62,526 bases of DNA, taken from positions 1 to 62,526 of the forward strand of contig DXZR01000010.1 in the NCBI GenBank assembly GCA_019419555.1, in the 5' to 3' direction. Position numbers and translations under genes: made by a program. This DNA is from Collinsella sp. (lineage in GTDB: Bacteria; Actinomycetota; Coriobacteriia; Coriobacteriales; Coriobacteriaceae). Positions 41,182 to 49,337 of this stretch are shown piece by piece (position 1 is the stretch's first letter; the number at the start of each line of letters is the position of its first letter). The notes beneath the pieces were generated by a model. It was not told where the DNA came from. It saw nothing but the letters and a program-made list of their open reading frames with translations, and searched no databases.

Positions 41182-42084
41182 ATGGATCGCAAAAAAGCAA
41201 TCGCGCTCTCATTTTCCGTTCCCGTCGCATGGGGCTTTTCGTACCCCCTCATGAAGATCGGCATGGACAGCATGAACGCCACGAGCATCGTTGCGCTGCG
41301 CTGCATCATCGCCTTTGTGGCCTGCCTTTTGCTCTTCCACAAGCGCGCTTTCCGCATCAACCGCGACCTTATGGTCCGCGCCGCCATCATCGGCGCCATT
41401 ATGTCAACCGAGCTCACCTGCATGTGCTTGGGCTCTAGCCTCACTTCTGCCTCCACTGCCGGCTTTTTGCAGAGCCTGACGGTCGTGATCGTGCCGTTTG
41501 CCAACGCCGCCCTGCTGCGCCGTGCCCCCGAACGCAAAGTGCTCGTCGGCACCGCCATCGTCACCTGCGGTATGTTGCTGCTCTCGGGCGCCGACTTCAC
41601 CAGCCTGAACCCGGGCGCGCTCATCATGCTGCTCTCCGCCTTTGTCTATGCCGGCCATATCATTGTGGCGAAGCGCTTTGTCGAAGAAGTCGATCCGCTG
41701 TCCCTGGGCGTTTGGCAGCTGGGCTTTGGCGGCCTGTTCTCGGGCATTGCCGCATGCGTCTTTGGCGGTTTCACGCTTCCCAGCACGCCGAGCGAAATCG
41801 TCGTTGTCGTCGCGCTCGCACTCATCTGCTCTGCCTACGGCTTTATTACCCAGACGCTCGTGCAGCCCCACGTGCCCGCCGAGACCACCGGCTTCGCCTT
41901 CTCGCTCGAGCCAGTCTGCTCCGCCGTCTTCTCGTTCTTCCTGGTCGGCGAGGTCCTGAGCCCCATCGCCTTCTTTGGCGCCGCTCTCATCCTCACCGGC
42001 GTCATGGTGGCAACCGTTGAACTTCCGCGCCTTCGCGCACACGGACACGCTCGCATGGCAGGAGCGCCCGAGCACGTCTCGTAG
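41182..42084 (+). CDS. EamA/DMT-family transporter (second pair)
   Basis: The 300-residue inner-membrane protein has ten hydrophobic segments in two EamA halves, with VAWGFSYPLMKIGMDSMNA and STAGFLQSLTVVIVPFANA in the first and GFAFSLEPVCSAVFSFFLV in the second. The ATG at 41182 follows AAGGAG. It is divergently transcribed from its likely LysR regulator. Amino-acid or metabolite export is a family-level inference. Confidence 0.87.
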   Translation: MDRKKAIALSFSVPVAWGFSYPLMKIGMDSMNATSIVALRCIIAFVACLLLFHKRAFRINRDLMVRAAIIGAIMSTELTCMCLGSSLTSASTAGFLQSLTVVIVPFANAALLRRAPERKVLVGTAIVTCGMLLLSGADFTSLNPGALIMLLSAFVYAGHIIVAKRFVEEVDPLSLGVWQLGFGGLFSGIAACVFGGFTLPSTPSEIVVVVALALICSAYGFITQTLVQPHVPAETTGFAFSLEPVCSAVFSFFLVGEVLSPIAFFGAALILTGVMVATVELPRLRAHGHARMAGAPEHVS

Positions 42085-42172
42085 ACCCCACTTCTCATAC
42101 AGCCGCGGCATAAAGGTATCCGGTGCGCCTTTACAATAGATACCAACAGAGCATCTGCCATAAAGGAGCCCC

Positions 42173-42898
42173 ATGGACACCGCAACTCGCAACCGCAACA
42201 TAGCAACTTGGTTGGGCGATGCACCGCAGCCGGTACGTGACACTACGAACCAGCTGCTCGAGCGCATCGCCCTTTTGCGTGCCGAGCAAACCATCTACCC
42301 GGCACAAGACGACATCCTCAATGCCCTCGCCTACACGCCGGCCGACCAGGTCAAGGTTGTCATCTTGGGTCAAGATCCTTATCACGGACCCAACCAGGCC
42401 ATGGGGCTGTCGTTTTCGGTCCCCACGACGCAAACCAAGTTGCCGCCGAGCCTGCGCAACATTTATAAGGAACTCAAAGCCGATCTGGGTTGCCCCATTC
42501 CCGCCACGGGAGACCTAACCCCATGGGCACAACAGGGCGTCCTGCTCCTCAACACTACGCTCACCGTGCGCGAGCATGCCGCGAACTCGCACGCCAAACT
42601 GGGCTGGAGCACGCTCACCGACTACGTTATCGAACGCTGTTGTCAGCTGCCCCAGCCGGTAGTCTTTTTGGCATGGGGCCGCTTTGCTCAGCAGATGGTC
42701 GAAGGTAAGCTCGCCGCGATCGGCGCGGGCAAGGCAACCGACAAGTTCTGTCTGGCCTCCACGCACCCCTCGCCGCTTTCGGCCAACCGCGCCACGGCAG
42801 AACTCCCTGCTTTTATGGGATCGCGTCCCTTCTCGGCAGCCAATCGGCTACTCGAACAACACGGCTCGACCCCCGTCAACTGGACTTGCCTCGGCTAA
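42173..42898 (+). CDS. ung: Uracil-DNA glycosylase
   Basis: Ung removes uracil from DNA arising by cytosine deamination. The 241-residue protein has the water-activating loop GQDPYHGP with catalytic Asp68, the uracil-binding segment LLLNTTLTVREHAANSH and the leucine loop HPSPLSANR. The ATG at 42173 follows AAGGAG. Its intrinsic terminator downstream has been split by an insertion sequence (42932-44378), so read-through into the element is likely. Confidence 0.96.
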   Translation: MDTATRNRNIATWLGDAPQPVRDTTNQLLERIALLRAEQTIYPAQDDILNALAYTPADQVKVVILGQDPYHGPNQAMGLSFSVPTTQTKLPPSLRNIYKELKADLGCPIPATGDLTPWAQQGVLLLNTTLTVREHAANSHAKLGWSTLTDYVIERCCQLPQPVVFLAWGRFAQQMVEGKLAAIGAGKATDKFCLASTHPSPLSANRATAELPAFMGSRPFSAANRLLEQHGSTPVNWTCLG

Positions 42899-42969
42899 AA
42901 ATCGATACATCAAAAACGCGCCCGACGGCTTTGAACTGCACCCCAAAACTTGGACGGCTTAAATAAGAA

Positions 42970-43881
42970 CTACGCCGCAAGGGACTGTCTCCGGAACTCC
43001 TCCGGGGTCAGTCCCTTCAGTTTAACCTGGCGCCTCCTCGTGTTCCAATGGACCACGAAGTCGTCGAGGTCCGCCTTGAAGGACTCGAAGTCCGGCCACG
43101 TCCTTCCGCGGAAGAACTCGTCCTTGATGTGGCCGAACACCTGCTCCGTCGCGCCGTTGTCGATGCAGTTGCCCTTCCGGGACATGCTCTGCACCACGCC
43201 GGCCTCCTCCAGCCGCTTGCACCACCCGGCCTGCTGGTACTGCCAGCCCATGTCCGAGTGCAGGACCGGCCTGGAGCCCTCGGGCATCTTGGACACGAGC
43301 TGGTCGAGCAGCTCGTGCTGCTGGGCCATGTTGGGATGCAGCGACGTGGACCAGGCGACGATCTCCTTGCTGCCGAAGTCGTAGACCGGCGCGAAGTAGG
43401 CCTTGCCCCAGGGCTGCTTGAACTCGGTGACGTCGGTGCCCATCTTCTCCCACGGCCCGCCGGCGGCGAAGTCCCTGCCGATGACGTTCTCGAAGGTCTT
43501 TCCGACCTTGCCCCTGTACGAGTTGTACCTGTGGTAGTCGGTCTCGCGGCGGATCCCGCAGCTGATGCCCATCTCGCGCATCATCTTCAGCGTCGTCTTG
43601 TCGGCTATGCGCACGCCCTGCTCGGCGCGCAGGCACATGGCGATCTGCCTGTGGCCGCACCCGTTGGCGGTGCGCGAGAATATCTCGGCGGCGGCCTCCC
43701 AGAGCTCGGGCCTGGTGGGAGCCTTCGGGTGCGACAGCGCGTAGTAGTAGCTGGACCGGGCCATGCCGGCGCACTCCAGCAGGCGCCCCAGCCCGTGCCC
43801 CTCTTCGCGCAGGGCGCTCACGGCCTCGACCTTCGCCCTGGTCAGAGCCCGTCCCTCTCGACCAGGGCACGCAATTTTTTT
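42970..43881 (-). CDS. IS3-family transposase OrfB (DDE integrase), reached by -1 frameshift
   Basis: About 303 residues from the frameshift site carry an IS150/IS3-type transposase: HTH_21 segment (YYYALSHPKAPTRPELWEAA), DTVEFKQPWGK-like first Asp in MGTDVTEFKQPWGK, second Asp in PVLHSDMGWQYQ, and Glu in the C-terminal GHIKDEFF region with NTRRRQVKLKGLTPEEF. There is no good independent start. Translation probably continues from orfA by slipping -1 on the A7 run (plus-strand T7, 43875-43881), after which the frame reads KKIACPGREG. Product: OrfAB transposase of about 450 residues, needed for transposition. Confidence 0.9.
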   Translation of the reverse strand, partial: KKIACPGREGRALTRAKVEAVSALREEGHGLGRLLECAGMARSSYYYALSHPKAPTRPELWEAAAEIFSRTANGCGHRQIAMCLRAEQGVRIADKTTLKMMREMGISCGIRRETDYHRYNSYRGKVGKTFENVIGRDFAAGGPWEKMGTDVTEFKQPWGKAYFAPVYDFGSKEIVAWSTSLHPNMAQQHELLDQLVSKMPEGSRPVLHSDMGWQYQQAGWCKRLEEAGVVQSMSRKGNCIDNGATEQVFGHIKDEFFRGRTWPDFESFKADLDDFVVHWNTRRRQVKLKGLTPEEFRRQSLAA

Positions 43882-44333
43882 AGGTAGGCCACCTCGGTCT
43901 CGAGCCTTCGGCAGCGCTCCTCGAGCTCCTCCTCGCGGGTCCGCGGCCTCGTCTTGGAACCGCTCGGCTGGCCCTTGGGCCTCGGGCGCAGGGCCTCCGC
44001 GCCGCCCTCGCGGTAGAGCGCGCACCATCTCTTGAGCGGCGACATCGACATTATGCCGAACGCCGTCATCGCCTCGGCCTTCGTCATGCCGCCGTCGACC
44101 ACGGCCGAGGCGGCGGTGACCTTCTGCTCGTATGTGTACCTGGTCTGCTTGCCGTCCATGGATAGCAGCACCTCGCTTCCGAACGACCGGTATACGTAGA
44201 GCCATTGTCTCACGGTGTCGCGCGGGACCGACAGCGCCTTCGCCGCCGACTCGGAGCCGTGGCCTCGCTCGAAGAGCCCGATCGCCGCCTTCCTGGCCTC
44301 GATGTCGTGCTTCACCCTCAAGTCGACTCGCAT
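43842..44333 (-). CDS. IS3-family OrfA (HTH protein)
   Basis: The 163-residue protein has an N-terminal helix-turn-helix (FERGHGSESAAKALSVPRDT), a second HTH-like part (VDGGMTKAEAMTAFGIMSMS) and a C-terminal leucine-rich coiled-coil (EEELEERCRRLETEVAYLKK). It binds the IS ends and dimerises; together with OrfB it forms the transposase. The ATG at 44333 follows GGGAGG. OrfB overlaps its 3' end in the -1 frame. Confidence 0.9.
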   Translation of the reverse strand: MRVDLRVKHDIEARKAAIGLFERGHGSESAAKALSVPRDTVRQWLYVYRSFGSEVLLSMDGKQTRYTYEQKVTAASAVVDGGMTKAEAMTAFGIMSMSPLKRWCALYREGGAEALRPRPKGQPSGSKTRPRTREEELEERCRRLETEVAYLKKLRALVERDGL

Positions 44334-44398
44334 AAAAAGCCTCCCATTTCTCATGTCCAAGAAATGGGAGGCAGTTCACTTTCCACCGGGCGCGTTTC

Positions 44399-45079
44399 CT
44401 ATTCGGGCCAAATAAATTGTGTGCGGCCGGCCTCGCCGCCATCGATCAACAGACTCTGTCCGGTCATAAACCGGTTGGTCACGCCCACAAAGTAAATCCA
44501 CTCGGCAATCTCTTGGGCGGTAGCCCAGCGTTTAAGCGGCGTGAGCTCCATAATCTGGTTCCACAGGTGTTCGTCTTCCATCACGCAACGGTTGAGCGGC
44601 GTGATGACGCCACCCGGGTCCACACTGTTGGCGATGGCCTGCGGCGCCAGACGGTTTGCAAGGTTCTTGGTGTAGGCGATAACGCCGCCCTTGCTGGCGG
44701 CATAGGCGGGAAACTCCGATCCCGTATGCCCGCTCGCCGACCCCACGTTGACCACGGATTTGATAGCCGGCGCTGGCTTGGCGGCAAGCCCCTCCCCCGC
44801 AAAGGCGTAGCGCTCGGTCACGTTGATGGTGCCATACAGGTTGGCGGCGATGTCGTCGGCCGAATCCTGCGTACCGGCAACATTCACGATCACCTGAGGC
44901 TCAAGGTCGCCTGGAAACGAGTCCGGCTCGCGAACATCAACGATCAGATGGCGGTAGCGCTCGTGCTCGATCGCTGCCGGCAGCAGATCAAAGCCCACGA
45001 CCTCGTGGCCCTCGTCCAAAAAGCGCTGCACGCATGCGGCTCCGATACCGCCCGAAGCGCCCGTGATCAAAACCCGCAT
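44399..45079 (-). CDS. Short-chain dehydrogenase/reductase
   Basis: The 226-residue protein is a classical SDR: TGASGGIG at 6-13, DVREPDS for cofactor/adenine contact, NVAG, catalytic Ser114 and Tyr126-x3-Lys130 (YAASK). Asp in GFDLL after the second strand suggests NAD(H) preference. The neighbour of an organism with bile salt hydrolase might act on hydroxysteroids, but the sequence does not resemble the known Collinsella 7-beta-HSDH I recall, so I make no substrate call. The ATG at 45079 has AAGGAGC-type sequence upstream, and the VUT gene ends nine bases before it, so the two are probably one operon. Confidence 0.88.
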   Translation of the reverse strand: MRVLITGASGGIGAACVQRFLDEGHEVVGFDLLPAAIEHERYRHLIVDVREPDSFPGDLEPQVIVNVAGTQDSADDIAANLYGTINVTERYAFAGEGLAAKPAPAIKSVVNVGSASGHTGSEFPAYAASKGGVIAYTKNLANRLAPQAIANSVDPGGVITPLNRCVMEDEHLWNQIMELTPLKRWATAQEIAEWIYFVGVTNRFMTGQSLLIDGGEAGRTQFIWPE

Positions 45080-45088
45080 ACTTGCTCC

Positions 45089-45811
45089 TTAGGCGGTTGC
45101 GTGGCGCTCGAGGTACTCGGAACCCACATTCTCGCGCTCCCAGCCGCGCACGACCTTGTAGCCCACGGGGCTCAGGAAGACCTCGCACAGCAGCTCGGCA
45201 ACAGCGCCGGTCAGCGAGCACATGAGGACCTGCACCCAGGTCCAACCAAAGAACGTGTGGCTCACCACGATGGCAAAGACCAGGTTGTCAATAAACTGGC
45301 CAACACCCGTGGACACATAGGAACGGAAGGCAAAGCTCGCAAAGTTATTCTTCTTGAGCATACGGCCGAGCGACTGGTTGAGCGTGGAGTTAACCACGGC
45401 AGAAACGAGCATGGCAAGCGAAGAGCCCAGCACCACGTACCAGGTGCCGCCGATGGTGGCGTTAAGGGCGGTGTTGACCTCGATCATGCCCGTGTCGTAG
45501 TAAGCGCCCCACATGCCGGGCGTTAGCGAGCATGCCCAAAAGCACAAGCTCACGGCCAGGTTGACCAGCAGCGCAAGGATAGAGATTTTGATGGATGCCT
45601 TGGCGCCAAAGCGCTTGCAGATCATGTCCTGGCACAAAAACGAGACCCAGCTCACCACAAAGCCGCAATCGAGTGCCAGATACGGCAGGCTGATGAGCTC
45701 TTTGTTGGCCAGCAGGTTCATCATGATGACACTCACGAAAAACAGCGAAACCGTTGCCGCGGGAATGCTGCGCAACAGGACCTTGTAGTCCTCCATGACC
45801 TTCTTGATCAT
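45089..45811 (-). CDS. VUT-family queuosine-precursor transporter-like protein
   Basis: The 240-residue protein has six hydrophobic segments and VUT/YhhQ-type sequence: SVIMMNLLANKELISLPYLALDCGF with the family's Asp, and GQFIDNLVFAIVVSHTFFGWTW, close to the conserved D-x2-V-F region. Members import queuosine precursors or related deazapurines. The ATG at 45811 follows AAAGGAG; 48 in-frame codons earlier are an unlikely extension. I saw no clear preQ1 riboswitch in the 156 bp upstream, so regulation is open. The SDR gene lies nine bases downstream. Confidence 0.85.
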   Translation of the reverse strand: MIKKVMEDYKVLLRSIPAATVSLFFVSVIMMNLLANKELISLPYLALDCGFVVSWVSFLCQDMICKRFGAKASIKISILALLVNLAVSLCFWACSLTPGMWGAYYDTGMIEVNTALNATIGGTWYVVLGSSLAMLVSAVVNSTLNQSLGRMLKKNNFASFAFRSYVSTGVGQFIDNLVFAIVVSHTFFGWTWVQVLMCSLTGAVAELLCEVFLSPVGYKVVRGWERENVGSEYLERHATA

Positions 45812-45967
45812 TATGTACTCCTTTGGTTTTAGGTTTAACGAGCAGGATATCGGACCCGAACTGCTCGGACGCCCCGGTCTTGAGACGACGGTGGGTATGA
45901 TAGCCGCTCGCGCGGCATAAGGCAAACAAACGGCGCGGCAGCCCCACAGGACCACCGCGCCAATGCG

Positions 45968-47581
45968 TTAAAAGGCTACGTTGCCAAACTCCGACAGTAT
46001 CAGGTCGGGGTTGTGGTCGGTTGCCCAATCCACGTTCCACGGGCTCGTGAACAGCAGCAGCTTACCGCCGCGCATGTCCTCGACACGCAGCGTGTCGCGC
46101 GTGAGCGAAAGGCCCGGGATATCGATAGTGTCGGGGTCGTTCTGGATCCAGCGGATGTCCGTATAGGGCAGCGGCTGGCGACGAACCTCAACACGGTACT
46201 CAGCCTTGAGGCGGCGCTCGAGTACCTCAAACTGCAGCACGCCGACCACGCCCACGATGACGCTCTCCATGCCGGCACCCAGTTCGCGGAAGATCTGGAT
46301 GGCGCCCTCCTGGGCAAGCTCCTCCATACCCTTGACGAACTGCTTGCGCTTGAGCGTGTCGACCTGCGTAATGCGAGCGAACATCTCGGGGGCGAACGTC
46401 GGGATCTGCGGATACTGCACGTGGCGCTTGCCGGAGCACACGGTGTCGCCGATGCTAAAGATACCCGGGTCGAACAGGCCCACGATATCGCCCGCGTACG
46501 CCTCGTCCACGATGGCGCGATCGTCGGCCATCATCGACGTGCCCGTGGCGAGCTTAAGCTTGCGGTTGCCCTGCACGTGAAAGGCATCCATGCCGCGCTC
46601 GAACTTACCCGAGCAAATGCGCACAAAGGCGATGCGGTCGCGGTGGTTCTTGTCCATGTTGGCCTGGATCTTAAACACAAAGCCGCTAAAGTCGTCGCGG
46701 CAGGGATCGACCGGTTCGCTGGTGAGCGTATCGGTATAGGCGCGCGGCGTCGGGGCCAGACGCAGGAACTCCTTCAGGAAAGGCTCCACGCCAAAGTTGG
46801 TAAGCGCCGAGCCAAAGAACGCCGGGCTCAGCTTGCCGCAGGCCACGGCATCCAAATCGAGCTCGTCGCCGGCACCATCGAGCAGCTCGATATCGTCCAT
46901 CAGGTTCTTATGGTTTTCTTCCCCGATGAGCTCGTCCATGGAAGGATCGCCCAGTTCGGCCTCGACCTCGGCGACCTTCTTGGTGGCGTTGGCGTGGCCG
47001 TCGCCCTCGAAGGCAATGACGCGACGGGTCTGACGATCGAACACGCCGCGGAAGTTGCGGCCGCTGCCGATCGGCCAGTTCATGGGATACGTATTGATGC
47101 CCAGGACGTTCTCGATCTCTTCCATGAGCTCAAACGGATCGCGAGCCTCGTGGTCGAGCTTGTTCACAAAGGTGAAGATGGGAATGTGGCGCAGCGTACA
47201 GACCTTAAAGAGCTTTTTGGTCTGGGCCTCGACGCCCTTGGCGCCGTCGATGACCATAACAGCAGCGTCGGCGGCCATAAGGGTACGGTAGGTATCCTCC
47301 GAGAAGTCCTGGTGGCCGGGGGTATCGAGGATGTTGACGCAGGCGCCGTTGTAGGTGAACTGCAGCACCGAGGAAGTAACGGAAATACCGCGCTCCTTCT
47401 CGATGTCCATCCAGTCCGAGACGGCATGCTTGGCCGAGCTCTTGCCCTTGACCGAGCCGGCAGTCTGGATGCTGCCGGTATAGAGCAGCAGCTTCTCGGT
47501 AAGTGTGGTCTTACCGGCGTCCGGGTGGCTGATGATCGCGAATGTGCGGCGCGACGAGATTTCATCCGACAGGCTTGCCAT
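45968..47581 (-). CDS. prfC: Peptide chain release factor 3
   Basis: RF3 uses GTP to recycle release factors 1 and 2 from the ribosome. The 537-residue protein has G1 SHPDAGKT at 18-25, G2 RGISVTSSV, DTPGHQDF and NKLD. It ends with the RF3 C-terminal pattern VGVLQFEVLERRLKAEY and FTSPWNVDWA. The ATG at 47581 follows AAAGGA. A longer frame with nine extra codons is not supported. The 470-bp region upstream holds a three-hairpin repeat array. Confidence 0.95.
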   Translation of the reverse strand: MASLSDEISSRRTFAIISHPDAGKTTLTEKLLLYTGSIQTAGSVKGKSSAKHAVSDWMDIEKERGISVTSSVLQFTYNGACVNILDTPGHQDFSEDTYRTLMAADAAVMVIDGAKGVEAQTKKLFKVCTLRHIPIFTFVNKLDHEARDPFELMEEIENVLGINTYPMNWPIGSGRNFRGVFDRQTRRVIAFEGDGHANATKKVAEVEAELGDPSMDELIGEENHKNLMDDIELLDGAGDELDLDAVACGKLSPAFFGSALTNFGVEPFLKEFLRLAPTPRAYTDTLTSEPVDPCRDDFSGFVFKIQANMDKNHRDRIAFVRICSGKFERGMDAFHVQGNRKLKLATGTSMMADDRAIVDEAYAGDIVGLFDPGIFSIGDTVCSGKRHVQYPQIPTFAPEMFARITQVDTLKRKQFVKGMEELAQEGAIQIFRELGAGMESVIVGVVGVLQFEVLERRLKAEYRVEVRRQPLPYTDIRWIQNDPDTIDIPGLSLTRDTLRVEDMRGGKLLLFTSPWNVDWATDHNPDLILSEFGNVAF

Positions 47582-47721
47582 GCGGATCCTTTCTTGCATT
47601 GAGTGCATTACGTCGTTGTAACCGCACTATTGTAGCCGCGAAATCCCGCTCTAGGGCGCCTATCAGGACAAATTCATCAGTCGAGGCTTTGACTGCCGGT
47701 CGGCGGCGGCGCTCCGCAGCA

Positions 47722-47942
47722 GTTTGTCTCGATCTGTAACATCTGGAGCGGTTTTTGAACCTCTACCTGTTACAGATCGAGACAAACGGATGGGCCTGCC
47801 GGCAAAATCTCGAACTGTAACATCTAGCCGCCCAAAACCGCTCCAGATGTTACAAATCGAGACAAAAGGACCGGCGGACAAACAGCATCTTAATCTGTAA
47901 CAACTAGCTGGGATATTCGGGGCTTGTTGTTACAGATTTAGA
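47722..47942. repeat. Array of three TTTGTC/GACAAA palindromes
   Basis: Unit 1: 19-bp perfect arms at 47722-47740 and 47769-47787. Unit 2: 18-bp arms with two mismatches at 47808-47825 and 47845-47862. Unit 3: 17-bp arms with one mismatch at 47888-47904 and 47926-47942. Left half of unit 1 plus its loop also pairs with the right half of unit 2 over about 33 of 35 positions. It fills the gap between prfC and the GntR operon. Confidence 0.88.
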
Positions 47943-47990
47943 CAAACGGTGGCCAATCATTCCGATTTTCCTCTTGCGTAACTGTGCATA

Positions 47991-48024
47991 GTGTATATAT
48001 ACTGTGCTTACCGGTTATATACAC
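47991..48024. promoter_or_regulatory. GntR (YtrA-type) operator, GTGTATATA-N16-TATATACAC
   Basis: Perfect 9-bp arms at 47991-47999 and 48016-48024, of the form GTGTA...TACAC known for YtrA-subfamily GntR repressors. It lies 27 bp upstream of the GntR start and probably overlaps the promoter. Confidence 0.75.
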
Positions 48025-48051
48025 GTGTAGCCCATCAGCTAAGGAGCCGCT

Positions 48052-48432
48052 GTGGACATTATCCTATCCAATTCGAGCGACAAGCCTATCTACGAGCAGA
48101 TATCCTCGCAGGTCAAGGCTCAAATCCTTTCGGGCGTGCTCGCCGCGGGAGCCAAACTCCCCAGCATCCGCGCACTCGCAAGCGACCTCGGCGTGAGCGT
48201 CATCTCCACCAAGCGCGCCTACGCCGACCTAGAGCAGCTCGGCTTTATCTGCACCGTGCAAGGCAAAGGCTGCTTTGTCGCCAAGGGCAACCAAGAGCTC
48301 TTGCGCGAAAACCAGCTCTGCCATGTCGAAGAGCTGCTTGCACAGGCAGCGACACAGGCAGAAGCCCTGGGCGTCACGCGCGATAAGTTGCACGAGATGC
48401 TCGACCTGGTAGCCCCCGAAACCATGCAGTAG
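48052..48432 (+). CDS. GntR-family regulator, YtrA subfamily
   Basis: The 126-residue protein has an N-terminal GntR winged helix (PIYEQISSQVKAQILSGVLAAGAKLPSIR at 12-42, VSVISTKRAYADLEQLGFI) and a short helical C-terminus, as in YtrA-type repressors that control ABC transporters. The GTG at 48052 follows AAGGAG. It is the first gene of an operon with the ABC ATPase (24 bp downstream) and permease. The palindrome at 47991-48024 suggests autorepression. The inducer is unknown; antibiotic or cell-wall stress is typical for the subfamily. Confidence 0.9.
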   Translation: MDIILSNSSDKPIYEQISSQVKAQILSGVLAAGAKLPSIRALASDLGVSVISTKRAYADLEQLGFICTVQGKGCFVAKGNQELLRENQLCHVEELLAQAATQAEALGVTRDKLHEMLDLVAPETMQ

Positions 48433-48455
48433 CCATCTGCAAGAAAGGCTATACC

Positions 48456-49337
48456 ATGCAAAACTTGCTAGAACTCAAAGGTGTCTCACGCCGCGTAAGT
48501 GATCGCTTTTCGCTGCGCGATGTCACACTCACCGTAGAACCCGGTCAGATTGTCGGCTTTGTGGGCGCAAACGGCGCCGGTAAAACAACGACCATCCGCG
48601 CCGCACTCGGACTCATAAAGCTCGATGCCGGCGAGGTGTACCTGTTTGGGCAGCGCTGCAATGCCAATGCGTCCGATGAACAACAACGCCGCATGCGCTC
48701 CCGCATCGGTCTCGTACTGGACACGTGCCCCTTCCCTTCCACGCTCAAAGTGGCCGAGGTCGAGGCACTCGTAAGCCCGGCATACCCCACGTGGAGTCAT
48801 GAAACGTTTGCTGGCCACATCAACCGGTTTGGCCTGGACCCCAAGGCAAAGGTCAAAGACCTCTCCCGCGGCATGGGTATGAAGCTGCAGCTCGCGTGTA
48901 CGCTCAGCCACAAGGCCGAGCTGCTCATCCTGGATGAAGCCACGGCAGGTCTCGATCCCATGGCACGTGAGGAGCTGCTCGACGAGCTGCTCGCCTTTGT
49001 TGCCGACGGACAGCACGGCGTATTGTTCTCGAGCCACATTACATCCGATCTTGAACGCGCCGCCGACCGTGTCGCCTGCATCGATAGTGGCTCGATTGTG
49101 TTCGACCTGCCGCGCGAGGACATTACCGATCGCGCCGGCATTGCTCACTGTTCCCAGGCGCAAGCTGCCGAGCTTATGGCTTACGTCGAAGGCGCCCGCG
49201 CCACCCGTCACGCCTACAGCGTTGACGTACTCGTCCCCAATCGCCGCGAAACGCTCGAGGCCTTTCCCGCGATTCCCTGTGATCGGATTTCCATCGATGA
49301 CTATCTGCGCCTCACGCTGAAAGGGGCATCCAAATGA
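48456..49337 (+). CDS. ABC transporter ATP-binding protein
   Basis: The 293-residue protein has Walker A GANGAGKTT at 37-45, a signature LSRGMGMKLQLA, Walker B ELLILDEATAGLD with catalytic Glu, and the switch His in SSHITSDLE. It resembles YtrB/BcrA-type exporter ATPases. The ATG at 48456 follows AAAGG. It overlaps the permease gene by four bases (ATGA). Substrate probably a peptide antibiotic or a cell-envelope compound, by analogy with YtrA-controlled systems. Confidence 0.93.
   Translation: MQNLLELKGVSRRVSDRFSLRDVTLTVEPGQIVGFVGANGAGKTTTIRAALGLIKLDAGEVYLFGQRCNANASDEQQRRMRSRIGLVLDTCPFPSTLKVAEVEALVSPAYPTWSHETFAGHINRFGLDPKAKVKDLSRGMGMKLQLACTLSHKAELLILDEATAGLDPMAREELLDELLAFVADGQHGVLFSSHITSDLERAADRVACIDSGSIVFDLPREDITDRAGIAHCSQAQAAELMAYVEGARATRHAYSVDVLVPNRRETLEAFPAIPCDRISIDDYLRLTLKGASK

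Larger units (their letters stand above)
42932..44378 (-). mobile_element. IS3-family insertion sequence, 1447 bp, intact
   Basis: Both ends match over 24 bp as imperfect inverted repeats starting TGAACTGC and ending CTTGGAC (left 42932-42955, right 44355-44378). A 3-bp direct repeat CTT flanks it (42929-42931 and 44379-44381), the IS3-family target size. It carries orfA and a frameshifted orfB with DDE transposase. Complete ends and reading frames suggest recent and possibly active insertion. Confidence 0.93.
42914..44397. terminator. Split terminator: IS inserted in the loop between ung and the SDR gene
   Basis: AAACGCGCCCG (42914-42924) and CGGGCGCGTTT (44387-44397) are perfect 11-bp complements now 1.46 kb apart. 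Removing the IS and one CTT copy restores a hairpin with a short loop between the convergent genes. Confidence 0.85.

Noticed and set aside
44399..45079. Assignment of the SDR as a hydroxysteroid dehydrogenase
   Set aside because: Bile salt hydrolase in the same window makes this tempting, but the sequence lacks resemblance to the 7-beta-HSDH I know from Collinsella, and SDR substrates cannot be read from motifs.
45812..45967. preQ1 riboswitch before the VUT transporter
   Set aside because: No aptamer-like pairing or A-rich tail was found.
46013..47602. Plus-strand open frame of 529 codons opposite prfC
   Set aside because: Exact antisense of a conserved gene; no ribosome binding site and a composition typical of antisense frames.
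47722..47942. CRISPR array
   Set aside because: Units are palindromes of differing stem and loop length with no constant repeat-spacer period and no cas genes.
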